From: Candidatus Chloroheliales bacterium
Lineage (GTDB): Bacteria > Chloroflexota > Chloroflexia > QHBQ01
NCBI GenBank assembly: GCA_003243865.1
Contig: QHBQ01000158.1
Span: 1-5,958, forward strand
Reading direction: 5' to 3'
DNA: 5,958 nt
Shown here: piece after piece, positions 1-5,529 of the stretch
Numbering within the stretch: the stretch's first letter is position 1
Layout: every line of letters begins with the position of its first letter
Notes under the pieces: model-generated
The model's input: only the letters and a program-made list of their open reading frames with translations
Told to the model about the DNA's origin: nothing
The model's database searches: none
Translations under genes and position numbers: made by a program

Positions 1-713
1 CTCGCGCCAGCATCTAGGTTGCCACTGTCCCAACTGCCATCGCCCGCGGTTGCGGTGTGCGTCACTGCGCCCTTGTTCACGAAGTTGATACTGCCGCCGA
101 CGTTGACGGTAATGTTCGCCGGGACGAACTTGTAATCCTGCAACTCGACCGTGGTGCTACCGCCATTGCCGCTTGCCGTCGTCGGCGCGGCGGCTGCCGC
201 AGTGGTTGGGGTGGCGGCAGCAATTGCGGTAGTCGGCGTGGTGGCTACCGCAGTGGTTGGGGTGGCAGCAGGCGCGGCGCTACTACCCTGCACCACGGTA
301 ATCGTGCCAGACATACCTTTGCCTGCGGCGGTGCCATGGAACTTACAGTAATAGGTGACTTTGCCAGCGGCGCTGAAGGTGTGACTAAAGCTCGCGCCCA
401 CATCCATACTGCTGCTGTCCCAGCTATTGTCGCTGGCGGTGGCCGTGTGGGCCGTTCCGCCTTTGTTCACGAAGGTTACGGTATCACCAACGTTGATGGT
501 GACATCCTTGGGCGAAAACTGAAAGTCCTGCTCCTCAACGGTCACGGTCTTACCCTGCCCGGTCGCGGGTTGGCTCGCCGTAGTCGGCGCAGCCCCAGTT
601 GCGCTGGTGGCAGTTGGCGCAGGTGTGGGGGTTTCTCCGCCACACGCGCTCAGGATCAGGGAAACGGTCAGCAGTATTGACAGCAGCGCTGCTAGGCGGC
701 CAAACTTCTTCAC
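1..713 (-). CDS. Two-domain plastocyanin-like (cupredoxin) lipoprotein, C-terminus cut by window edge
   Basis: Probable extracytoplasmic blue-copper protein for electron transfer or copper binding; the partner is unknown. The GTG start is set by AAAGGAG seven bases upstream. Residues 7-23 form a hydrophobic signal ending in the lipobox LSAC, with the lipidated cysteine at 24. A Thr/Ala/Pro-rich spacer (27-54) leads to cupredoxin domain 1 (about 55-141). Its likely copper ligands are H89, C123, H126 and M134, in the order of a type-1 site. The C-to-M loop is longer than in plant plastocyanin. A second low-complexity linker (144-186) contains a 17-residue repeat. Domain 2 (from about 187) repeats the first domain's features, including FVNKG and H219, but its remaining ligands lie outside the window. 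237 residues are visible. The DUF305 gene lies upstream on the same strand, 156 bases away, so co-transcription is possible. The family call is firm; the partner and physiological role are inferred. Confidence 0.9.
   Translation of the reverse strand, partial: MKKFGRLAALLSILLTVSLILSACGGETPTPAPTATSATGAAPTTASQPATGQGKTVTVEEQDFQFSPKDVTINVGDTVTFVNKGGTAHTATASDNSWDSSSMDVGASFSHTFSAAGKVTYYCKFHGTAAGKGMSGTITVVQGSSAAPAATPTTAVATTPTTAIAAATPTTAAAAAPTTASGNGGSTTVELQDYKFVPANITVNVGGSINFVNKGAVTHTATAGDGSWDSGNLDAGA
165..266 (-). repeat. 51-bp tandem repeat encoding a 17-residue Thr/Pro/Ala linker unit
   Basis: Two adjacent 51-bp units encode residues 150-166 and 167-183 of the cupredoxin lipoprotein, both beginning ATPTTA. 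An identical 19-base core occurs at 197-215 and again at 248-266, exactly 51 bases apart. The unit keeps the reading frame and lies in the flexible spacer between the two copper domains. Linker length could therefore vary between strains by gain or loss of whole units. Confidence 0.8.
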
Positions 714-746
714 ACTATTCTCCTTTTTCTGGATACTAAAACCCAA

Positions 747-764
747 CACCGCTGCCCAGCGGCG
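747..764 (-). other. Small GC hairpin in the cupredoxin 5' leader
   Basis: On the minus strand CCGCT and AGCGG pair around a GGGC loop, extended by a G-U and a C-G pair to seven base pairs. It sits 33 bases upstream of the GTG start, between the candidate promoter and the ribosome binding site. No run of T follows directly, so it is not a convincing terminator. It may be an mRNA leader structure or chance. Confidence 0.3.
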
Positions 765-813
765 AGGCGGAAGTCAGCCCACGTACCTGCCCGCTTGCAG
801 CCACGCAGGGGCT

Positions 814-843
814 ATTATAGCAGATTGGATGCCGTTCATACAA
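814..843 (-). promoter_or_regulatory. Candidate sigma70 promoter for the cupredoxin gene
   Basis: A perfect TATAAT (minus strand, 814-819) follows a weak -35 TTGTAT (838-843) at 18-base spacing. It lies in the gap after the DUF305 stop codon and leaves a leader of about 100 bases before the GTG start. If active, it would let the cupredoxin be made independently of the upstream gene. The -35 box matches consensus only at TTG. Confidence 0.45.
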
Positions 844-869
844 TACAAATCGCAAGACCCGTAGGACAT

Positions 870-1916
870 TTACGCCGCAGGCGTGCGGCGGCGCAACATC
901 AGCCAGGCCAACAGCCCAGCCACTGCTACGCCAACCACTCCGACGATAACCCAGCCGCTCGCGCCACTGCTTGAAGATGAAGCGGGCGCGGCAGCAATTG
1001 CGGTCGGCGTTGCTGCGCTAGGTGCTGGGAGGGCAGTGGCAGTTGGCTGTTCGACCGTTGGAGTTGCAGTAGGGTTGATCGGTGTCGCAGTGCTAGTGAC
1101 GCCGGTGGCAGGAGTCTGCTCCATAACGGTGGGGGTGACGCTGGTTGGGGTCGGTGGTTCACCCACTGTGGAGGTCGGCATAGGCGTAGCTGCGACACTG
1201 ACAACCAGCACGGTCGGGGTCGGCTCACGGCGAGGAGTGGCCGTCGCAGGCGGGCGAGTCGGGAGCGCGGGGTGGGGGGTGGGAGTGGCGCGGGCCAGCG
1301 GCAGGCCACGACTATCCACCTGATACCACTGCCTCAGCCAGGCGCTGAACTGGTCAATCTCGCCCTGCTGCTCGGCAATCAGGCCCTGGGCGAACGGCTT
1401 GAGTTCGGGGCGGGCGGCGCGGTTGGGTACTAGCTGCGCGGCCTCGATGGCAAGCTGGTGGTCGCGGATGAGGTAGAGCAGCACCTGTTTGTCGTAAGCA
1501 TCGCCCTGCAACTGGTCGAGGTCGGCAATCTGGTGTAGCGCCTCGTTGAGGCTGCCCATGTCCATGCTGGGCATCGCCTTCATGTGAATGAGCGTGGCGG
1601 TCATGCTGGTATCGGGCTGGTTGTGGTACCAGTCGTTCAGCCAGCCGATCAGCTGGTCGGCCTCGCGCTGCCGCTTGTCCATCAGACTCAAGGCCAGGGC
1701 CTTGATCTCGGTGTGCCTGGCATTGGCCGGTGCGGGACGCAGCAGTTCAACGTCAATCTGATGGTTGGTGATAATATTGCGCATGAAATAGAGGTCGAAG
1801 TCTGCGCCGGTGCGGGCCTTCAATGTGTTGGGGTCCATGGCCTGGGCGGCGACTTGCCCGCTACCGCTAATTAGCAGCACGGCAACAAACACGGCAGCCA
1901 TGATTATCTTCTTCAA
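870..1916 (-). CDS. Secreted, membrane-anchored DUF305 protein with Thr/Pro-rich stalk
   Basis: Function unproven; DUF305 proteins are ferritin-like helical bundles often found beside copper-handling genes. I start at TTG 1916 because AAAGGAG lies eight bases upstream and this gives a Lys-Lys N-terminus before the hydrophobic signal (4-19), with likely cleavage near AQA 24-26. ATG 1901 is the alternative. The 348 residues comprise a first helical half (39-97) with NHQ at 51-53, a methionine-rich connector (M105, M112, M115, M118, M120), a second half (140-198) with DHQ at 152-154, a Thr/Pro/Ala stalk (about 209-312), a Ser/Gly stretch, a membrane helix (321-341) and an RRR stop-transfer tail. 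Usual DUF305 repeats carry two adjacent histidines; here the first of each pair is Asn or Asp. The cupredoxin lipoprotein lies downstream. An envelope metal-related role is inferred. Confidence 0.85.
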   Translation of the reverse strand: MKKIIMAAVFVAVLLISGSGQVAAQAMDPNTLKARTGADFDLYFMRNIITNHQIDVELLRPAPANARHTEIKALALSLMDKRQREADQLIGWLNDWYHNQPDTSMTATLIHMKAMPSMDMGSLNEALHQIADLDQLQGDAYDKQVLLYLIRDHQLAIEAAQLVPNRAARPELKPFAQGLIAEQQGEIDQFSAWLRQWYQVDSRGLPLARATPTPHPALPTRPPATATPRREPTPTVLVVSVAATPMPTSTVGEPPTPTSVTPTVMEQTPATGVTSTATPINPTATPTVEQPTATALPAPSAATPTAIAAAPASSSSSGASGWVIVGVVGVAVAGLLAWLMLRRRTPAA

Positions 1917-1924
1917 TGTAGTTT

Positions 1925-1931
1925 CTCCTTT
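1925..1931 (-). promoter_or_regulatory. Ribosome binding site that decides a TTG start
   Basis: AAAGGAG on the minus strand is eight bases upstream of TTG at 1914-1916. It is 23 bases from the first in-frame ATG (1899-1901), too far to serve it. The following Lys-Lys and hydrophobic run make a better signal peptide from the TTG than from the ATG. Confidence 0.75.
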
Positions 1932-2009
1932 AACGATAAGCTCTATGGGATTTACGCAAATGTACGGCGTTTGGGTGTATTCCTGAACGAAATCAGCCGG
2001 CCGAAACGC

Positions 2010-2038
2010 TTGACGCTCATCTAACTGCGGCGTATAAT
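2010..2038 (+). promoter_or_regulatory. Strong sigma70-type promoter for dapL
   Basis: TTGACG (2010-2015) and TATAAT (2033-2038) are separated by exactly 17 bases, eleven of twelve consensus positions. Transcription should start near 2045, giving a leader of about 30 bases that contains AAGGAG (2061-2066) before the GTG start at 2077. No riboswitch or attenuator fits in so short a leader, so expression looks constitutive. Confidence 0.85.
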
Positions 2039-2076
2039 ATACGATAAATGTGAGATTATGAAGGAGAGTTCTTCCT

Positions 2077-3489
2077 GTGAAGTTTGCCACCCGAATCAGC
2101 AACCTGCCGCCCTATCTGTTCGCCGAGTTGAACAAGAGCGTCAACGCACGACGCAAGGCAGGCATAGATGTAATCAACTTCGGCATCGGCGACCCCGATG
2201 TGCCGCCCCCTAGCTTCATCCTCGATAGCCTGAGCATGGAGGTGCGCGACCCAAAGAACATGGCCTACCCCAACTATTACGGCCTGCCGGAGACGCGCCA
2301 GGCGATCGCCGACTGGTATAAACGCCGCTTTCTCGTCTCGCTCGAACCCGACACCGAGGTACTGCCCCTGATCGGCTCGAAGGAAGGCATCGCCAACCTC
2401 GCCACCGCGATGCTCGATCCTGGCGACATCGCGCTGGTTCCCAGCCCCGGCTATCCGGTCTATCAGCTTGGCACGCTGCTGGTTGACGGCATCAGCCAGA
2501 TCATGCCCTGCACCGAGGCGACCGACTACCTGCCCGACTTCGACGCCATCCCTCCGCAAATCGCCGAGCAGGCGCGGGTGATGTGGCTCAACTACCCTAA
2601 CAACCCGACCGGCGCAACGGTTGACCTTGACTTCTTCAAGCGGGCGGTGGAGTACGCGCATCGCTACGACATCCTGATTGCCCACGACAATCCCTACAGC
2701 GACATCTACTTCGACGATTACTGCCCACCCAGCGTACTCCAGGTAGATGGCGCGAAGGAGGTGGCGGTAGAGTTCAACAGCCTGAGCAAGACCTACAGCA
2801 TGGCGGGCGCGCGTATCGGCATGGTGGTAGGCAACGCGCGGGTAGTCGAGGCGTTGGGCCGAGTCAAGAGCAACATTGATAGCGGCGTATTCACCGCAGT
2901 GCAGCGCACCGCGATCAAGGCGCTGAGTAGTGACCAGAGTTGGATCCCGCAGCGCAACAAGATCTACGAGCGGCGCCGCGACGTGCTGGTCGAGGCGCTA
3001 TGTCATGCCGGGCTGCCCTGCCGCAAGCCACGGGCTAGCCTCTATTTGTGGGGCAAGGTGCCGCGCGGATTCACCTCAATGGACTTCGCCTTCCACCTGC
3101 TCGACGAGATCGGCGTGTTCGTCACTCCCGGCAGCGGCTTCGGCGGATGCGGCGAGGGCCACTTCCGGATGTCGCTCACGGTCGCCGACCAGCAGGTAGA
3201 CGATGCGGTGGAGCGGCTCTCCCGCCTGCGGCTGGGATTAGGAGTGCAAAAAGCCCTCAGCGGGGGAGAAATCTCGCCGCGGCGACCAACTAAGCCCCCA
3301 GCGGGGGTTGGGGGAGAAATCTCGAAGTGCCAATCATGCTCCTCTGAGCGCTCTATGCTAGGTGGCTGGGGCGGCATTGAGGCTGGGCAACATCTCTCCC
3401 CCAAACCCCCGCTGGGGGCTTTTTGCTGCTCGCCTGCTAGGCTACGCCAAGTATCTGCAGCAGAGCAAACGCCGCCAATCCCGCGATGA
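2077..3489 (+). CDS. dapL: LL-diaminopimelate aminotransferase DapL with an aberrant C-terminal extension
   Basis: PLP-dependent fold-type I aminotransferase that makes LL-diaminopimelate from tetrahydrodipicolinate using glutamate, a one-step route to meso-DAP and lysine. The N-terminal NLPPYLFAE, GIGDPD (36-41) and IGSKEG (99-104) are DapL-like. N176 in NYPNNPTG, D204 and Y207 (HDNPY), the Schiff-base lysine K238 in SLSKTY, and R364 for the substrate carboxylate are all present. The GTG start has AAGGAG upstream and a strong promoter. The enzyme normally ends near residue 390, which here is base 3246. The frame then continues 80 codons through a repeat element and into antisense azlD before a TGA at 3487-3489. 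The tail (KALSGGEIS, then KPPAGVGGEIS) is translated repeat sequence, not a domain. The enzymatic core looks intact; the true 3' end is doubtful, and a one-base error near the end would give TAG at 3239-3241. Confidence 0.9.
   Translation: MKFATRISNLPPYLFAELNKSVNARRKAGIDVINFGIGDPDVPPPSFILDSLSMEVRDPKNMAYPNYYGLPETRQAIADWYKRRFLVSLEPDTEVLPLIGSKEGIANLATAMLDPGDIALVPSPGYPVYQLGTLLVDGISQIMPCTEATDYLPDFDAIPPQIAEQARVMWLNYPNNPTGATVDLDFFKRAVEYAHRYDILIAHDNPYSDIYFDDYCPPSVLQVDGAKEVAVEFNSLSKTYSMAGARIGMVVGNARVVEALGRVKSNIDSGVFTAVQRTAIKALSSDQSWIPQRNKIYERRRDVLVEALCHAGLPCRKPRASLYLWGKVPRGFTSMDFAFHLLDEIGVFVTPGSGFGGCGEGHFRMSLTVADQQVDDAVERLSRLRLGLGVQKALSGGEISPRRPTKPPAGVGGEISKCQSCSSERSMLGGWGGIEAGQHLSPKPPLGAFCCSPARLRQVSAAEQTPPIPR
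3248..3266 (-). terminator. Possible weak terminator for the azlD operon at the element's left end
   Basis: Read on the minus strand, repeat copy 1 gives CCCCCGCTGAGGGC followed by five or more T. The local stem is only about three GC pairs because of the T/A difference from the consensus unit. Pairing with other element copies could strengthen it. It would serve transcripts leaving azlD, about 170 bases past its stop. Confidence 0.35.
3406..3424 (+). terminator. Rho-independent terminator-like hairpin facing out of the element (for dapL)
   Basis: CCCCC, loop GCT, GGGGG, then C and five T. The 5-bp all-GC stem can be replaced by the much longer pairing of repeat copies 2 and 3, which ends at the same T run. 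It points the right way to end dapL transcripts. However, the only in-frame dapL stop lies 63 bases further on. Confidence 0.6.
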
Positions 3490-3745
3490 TGGTAATCGCC
3501 ATGTTGCGACTGCGCCATGCGACCAGCACCCCGAACAGCCCGGCGTACAATGCTGCACCTGCCTCGAAGCTGCCACTGGGAGCGAACAACGCGGGGACGA
3601 TCAGCGCGGCGAAGATCGCGGGTGGCACATAACTGAGGAAGCGGGCAAGCTGAGGGTTGGGCTGGCTGCGCAGGGTCAGCAGCGGGATGGCGCGGGTGGC
3701 GTAGGTGACCAGCGCCATCCCGAAGATAGTTAGCCAAACGTTCAT
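3437..3745 (-). CDS. azlD: AzlD-family branched-chain amino-acid transport small subunit
   Basis: Small hydrophobic partner of AzlC. The AzlCD pair exports branched-chain amino acids or their analogues across the cytoplasmic membrane. The 102 residues match the usual family length of about 100-110. The family pattern TYATRAIPLL (14-23) is present, followed by YVPPAIFAALIVPAL (39-53) and two further hydrophobic segments (about 63-77 and 82-100). The ATG overlaps the azlC stop in ATGA, and GGAGGG lies seven to eight bases upstream, so translation is coupled to azlC. The stop TAG sits ten bases from the right end of the repeat element. The overlong dapL frame runs antisense through its last 53 bases. 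Confidence 0.87.
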   Translation of the reverse strand: MNVWLTIFGMALVTYATRAIPLLTLRSQPNPQLARFLSYVPPAIFAALIVPALFAPSGSFEAGAALYAGLFGVLVAWRSRNMAITIIAGLAAFALLQILGVA

Positions 3746-4491
3746 TTTCTGCCCTCCAGCAGCGCGCCAACCAGGCTGCCGCCTACCGCGCCAATCAGGA
3801 TGTACCAGCTACCCGACAATAGCAGGTGGGCGGCTAGTGCAAGAACACCAGAGACCAGCGCGGCAGCCACTTGCGGGCGGGAGCGGAGATAGGGCATCAG
3901 CAGCACGCTGAAACTGAGCGGGAAGACTAGGTTGAGGCCGAGTGATGCCGGGTTAGGGATGACCCCACCGAGCAGTAGGCCCGCAATGGTGCTGAGTTGC
4001 CAAATGAAGTATAGGCTGATGTTCGAGCCGAGCAGCAGCCCTGCGCCTGATAGTCGTTCGCTGATACGACGCACCGTCACCGCATAAGTTTCGTCGGTTA
4101 CTTGAAAGGCAAGGCCAGCGCGTTGCCAGGCGTTGAGATGGCGCAGACCCGGGGCCAGCGAGGCGGTGAGCAGCAGTTGGCGCAGATTCACGATCAGGGT
4201 TGCCAGCACGATCGAGAACGGGTTCGCGCCGCTGGCGAACAGCCCAGCGGCAGTGAACTGCGACGCCCCAGCGAAGACTAGTAGTGACATCGCCATCGTC
4301 TGCGCCGCATCCAGCCCTGCTGTTCGCGCCGCCAGCGCATAGGCAACGCTAAACGGGGCAACCCCCAACCATAGCGGCAGCGTATCAATAAAGCCGCGCC
4401 GAAACTCAGTGATGGCTGACGGCCTGGATACCGTTTCCCCTCGTTCAATGGTAGCGGCAGGGGTTATCTCCACATCATCATCGTCGCTCAC
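3742..4491 (-). CDS. azlC: AzlC-family branched-chain amino-acid permease
   Basis: Large membrane subunit of the AzlCD exporter. Family features include RRGFIDTLPLWLGVAPFSVAYA (starting at 31), FAGASQFTAAG (73-83), NLRQLLL (102-108), TDETYA (132-137) and several hydrophobic segments (about 39-60, 62-88, 91-112, 150-178, 183-202, 207-246). Length 249 is normal. The GTG start follows the Rid-family stop by six bases. Its ribosome site, GGAGGG, lies inside the last codons of that gene, which indicates translational coupling. The first 30 residues are polar and acidic (SDDDD) and lie before the usual family start, so an internal start cannot be excluded. It overlaps azlD by four bases. Confidence 0.9.
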   Translation of the reverse strand: MSDDDDVEITPAATIERGETVSRPSAITEFRRGFIDTLPLWLGVAPFSVAYALAARTAGLDAAQTMAMSLLVFAGASQFTAAGLFASGANPFSIVLATLIVNLRQLLLTASLAPGLRHLNAWQRAGLAFQVTDETYAVTVRRISERLSGAGLLLGSNISLYFIWQLSTIAGLLLGGVIPNPASLGLNLVFPLSFSVLLMPYLRSRPQVAAALVSGVLALAAHLLLSGSWYILIGAVGGSLVGALLEGRK

Positions 4492-4497
4492 CGCCGA

Positions 4498-4893
4498 TTA
4501 GCCCTCCGTTTCATTGATGATCGCCTCTGCCTCGATCTCGACTAGCATATCTGCGCTGATCAGGCGGCTGACCTCGACCATACTGCTTGCCGGGCGAATC
4601 GCGGCGAAGAACTCGCCGTGCGCCTTGCCGACCTGCTCCCAATCCTCAATGTTGGTAACGTAGATGCGGGTGCGCACCACGTCGCTCAGGCTCGCTCCTG
4701 CCCACGTCAATGCCGCCTCGATGTTCCTAAGCGCCTGCACTGCCTGGGCGTAGGCATCGCCTGCGACAACCTTACCGTCGGTGTCCGTCGCGGTCGTGCC
4801 GGAGACGTGGACGAACGGCCCGACCCGCACCGCCCGCGAGTAGCCGACAATCGGCTCCCACGGCGTGCCGCTGGCGATGTTCTTCCTCTGCAT
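4498..4893 (-). CDS. Rid-family (YjgF/UK114) protein lacking the RidA catalytic arginine
   Basis: Small cytoplasmic protein of the fold whose RidA members hydrolyse reactive enamines and imines made by PLP enzymes, usually as trimers. HVSGTTA (29-35), the [13 protein letters not shown] helix (50-62), [15 protein letters not shown] (71-85) and MVEVSRL (105-111) place it in the superfamily. At the E. coli RidA Arg105 position (PTRS) the sequence reads PASS, giving S103, so classic imine deaminase activity is doubtful. It fits the arginine-less Rid branches with [15 protein letters not shown] at the N-terminus. I use ATG 4893 because the AAGGGGG site is nine bases away; ATG 4899, two codons upstream, is only three bases from it. 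It is the first gene of the azlCD operon, so a link to branched-chain amino-acid or 2-oxoacid chemistry is plausible but inferred. Confidence 0.88.
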   Translation of the reverse strand: MQRKNIASGTPWEPIVGYSRAVRVGPFVHVSGTTATDTDGKVVAGDAYAQAVQALRNIEAALTWAGASLSDVVRTRIYVTNIEDWEQVGKAHGEFFAAIRPASSMVEVSRLISADMLVEIEAEAIINETEG

Positions 4894-4922
4894 CTGCATA
4901 ATCCCCCTTATGCGCTAAATCT

Positions 4923-4962
4923 GTTGCCCTAACTATAACACAGCAAGGCAACCTTTGCAACC
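4923..4962. promoter_or_regulatory. Operator-like cluster of GGTTGC motifs around the rid-azlCD promoter
   Basis: On the minus strand GGTTGC occurs at 4957-4962 and again at 4947-4952, a direct pair ten bases apart, one turn of the helix. An inverted copy, GGCAAC, lies at 4923-4928. The copies lie over the -35 region, in the spacer and just downstream of the -10. This is the usual geometry for a repressor or activator site, but no regulator gene is present here to pair it with. Confidence 0.4.
4932..4960 (-). promoter_or_regulatory. Sigma70-type promoter for the rid-azlC-azlD operon
   Basis: TTGCAA (4955-4960) and TATAGT (4932-4937) on the minus strand are 17 bases apart, nine of twelve consensus positions. 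Transcription should start near 4925, about 30 bases before the Rid start. It diverges from the toxin-antitoxin promoter, with the two -35 boxes about 48 bases apart. Confidence 0.65.
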
Positions 4963-5007
4963 ATCTAAAGGCTGATTAACGGTTACACGGCATCGAATGC
5001 GAGTGAG

Positions 5008-5036
5008 TTGTCTGCCCGGCTGAGTGGTGGTATAAT
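5008..5036 (+). promoter_or_regulatory. Extended -10 promoter for the toxin-antitoxin-like pair
   Basis: TTGTCT (5008-5013), 17 bases, then a perfect TATAAT (5031-5036) preceded by TGG, an extended -10 element. Start of transcription is expected near 5043. AAAGGA at 5068-5073 is eight bases before the ATG at 5082. Confidence 0.78.
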
Positions 5037-5081
5037 GTATTCACGAAACACGAGAGAAGCCAACTGGAAAGGATTACGCTC

Positions 5082-5510
5082 ATGGCTGACACGATGATTA
5101 GGACTAGCACGCGCACGATCAAAGGAGCGCTCCGCGCGGTTGACCTGGAGCGCAACACCTGTCAAATCTTCACCGCGAAAGGCAAGTTCGTCAACTGCGT
5201 CTTTGACGAGAGCCTTGAGTGGCAGATTAAGGATGCCCTCGACTGTGAGGTTGAAGCGACCGGCGAGGTGATTACGCCTTATAGCAACGGTAGCAACGGT
5301 AGCAGGAAAGCTGAGTGGCTGAGGATCGAGAAGGTGGAGATGATAGGTGATGAAGATGGAGATGAGGAATTCGATTTCGAGGCTGCCGGGCTAAAGCCGT
5401 TCACCGGAAAGGATTTGCTGGAGTCCGGGTTGATAGGTATGTGGAAGGACAGAACCGACATGGACGATAGCAACGATTTCGCTCGGCGACTGCGTGAGTT
5501 AGAGTTATGA
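5082..5510 (+). CDS. Probable antitoxin of a PIN-domain toxin; atypical N-terminal domain
   Basis: Likely neutralises the PIN ribonuclease encoded 19 bases downstream. The 142 residues fall into three parts. Residues 7-62 form a beta-rich segment (IKGALRAVDLERNTCQIFTAKGK, starting at 13, then FDESLEWQIKDAL) that does not look like an AbrB, Phd, RHH or HTH DNA-binding domain. A short SNGSNGS linker (68-74) is followed by a strand near 78-87 and an acidic run (90-100). The tail DLLESGLIGMWKDR (111-124) then DMDDSNDFARRLREL (126-140) closely resembles the GMWKDR..DS..+..RR..R end that VapB- and Phd-type antitoxins insert into the VapC active site. The antitoxin call rests on this tail and on gene order. 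The N-terminal function is unknown, so self-repression of the operon is uncertain. Confidence 0.7.
   Translation: MADTMIRTSTRTIKGALRAVDLERNTCQIFTAKGKFVNCVFDESLEWQIKDALDCEVEATGEVITPYSNGSNGSRKAEWLRIEKVEMIGDEDGDEEFDFEAAGLKPFTGKDLLESGLIGMWKDRTDMDDSNDFARRLRELEL
5282..5304 (+). repeat. 9-bp tandem repeat in the antitoxin linker
   Basis: TAGCAACGG occurs twice in a row (5282-5290, 5291-5299), followed by a partial third copy. It encodes the Ser-Asn-Gly repeats of the flexible linker, and whole-unit changes would keep the frame. Confidence 0.7.
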
Positions 5511-5529
5511 AGATAAGAGGCGATAAACT

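Larger units (their letters stand above)
3246..3426. repeat. Palindromic repeat element with three copies of a G/C-tract unit and 11-bp inverted ends
   Basis: The unit reads AAGCCCCCAGCGGGGG, then TT(T)GGGGGAGA. Copy 1 (3248-3276) is direct and lacks the TTTGGGGG part. Copy 2 (3292-3324) is direct and full. Copy 3 (3391-3424) is inverted and full. The outer ends GCAAAAAGCCC (3246-3256) and GGGCTTTTTGC (3416-3426) are perfect inverted repeats. Copies 2 and 3 could fold into a stem of about 26 pairs around a loop of about 70 bases. The element occupies the whole space between the dapL core and the azlD stop (3437-3439). There is no coding capacity and no clear target duplication. It resembles a REP- or MITE-type non-autonomous repeat, but I cannot name a family. 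Confidence 0.75.

Noticed and set aside
57..680. Plus-strand open frame of 207 codons
   Set aside because: Arg/Gly-rich antisense shadow of the cupredoxin gene, whose minus-strand frame has a signal peptide, lipobox and copper ligands.
883..1323. Long plus-strand and second minus-strand frames in the DUF305 stalk region
   Set aside because: They arise from low-complexity Thr/Pro/Ala-coding DNA. The products are simple Val/Gly or Arg/Leu/Pro-rich strings with no ribosome site.
1940..1985. Minus-strand promoter TTCAGG-17-TACATT upstream of the DUF305 gene
   Set aside because: It matches only seven of twelve consensus positions, too weak to list; the gene's promoter is not identified.
1917..2102. 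Extension of the DUF305 protein by 62 residues to an ATG at 2102
   Set aside because: It would put the signal peptide internally, overlap the dapL start and promoter, and ignore the good ribosome site at 1925-1931.
2056..2685. 209-codon minus-strand frame opposite dapL
   Set aside because: Antisense shadow of a clearly recognisable aminotransferase; its sequence resembles no family.
3240..3432. Target-site duplication flanking the repeat element
   Set aside because: Only a 3-base TGC recurs near both ends, and it partly overlaps the inverted repeat, so it is not evidence of transposition.
3042..3770. 242-codon minus-strand frame across azlD, the repeat element and the dapL end
   Set aside because: It is out of frame with azlD, rich in Arg/Pro/Ser, and exists because the region is GC-rich.
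4976..5165. Two 60-codon minus-strand frames in the divergent promoter region
   Set aside because: They overlap the antitoxin start and its promoter, have no ribosome site, and one is the frame shadow of the other.
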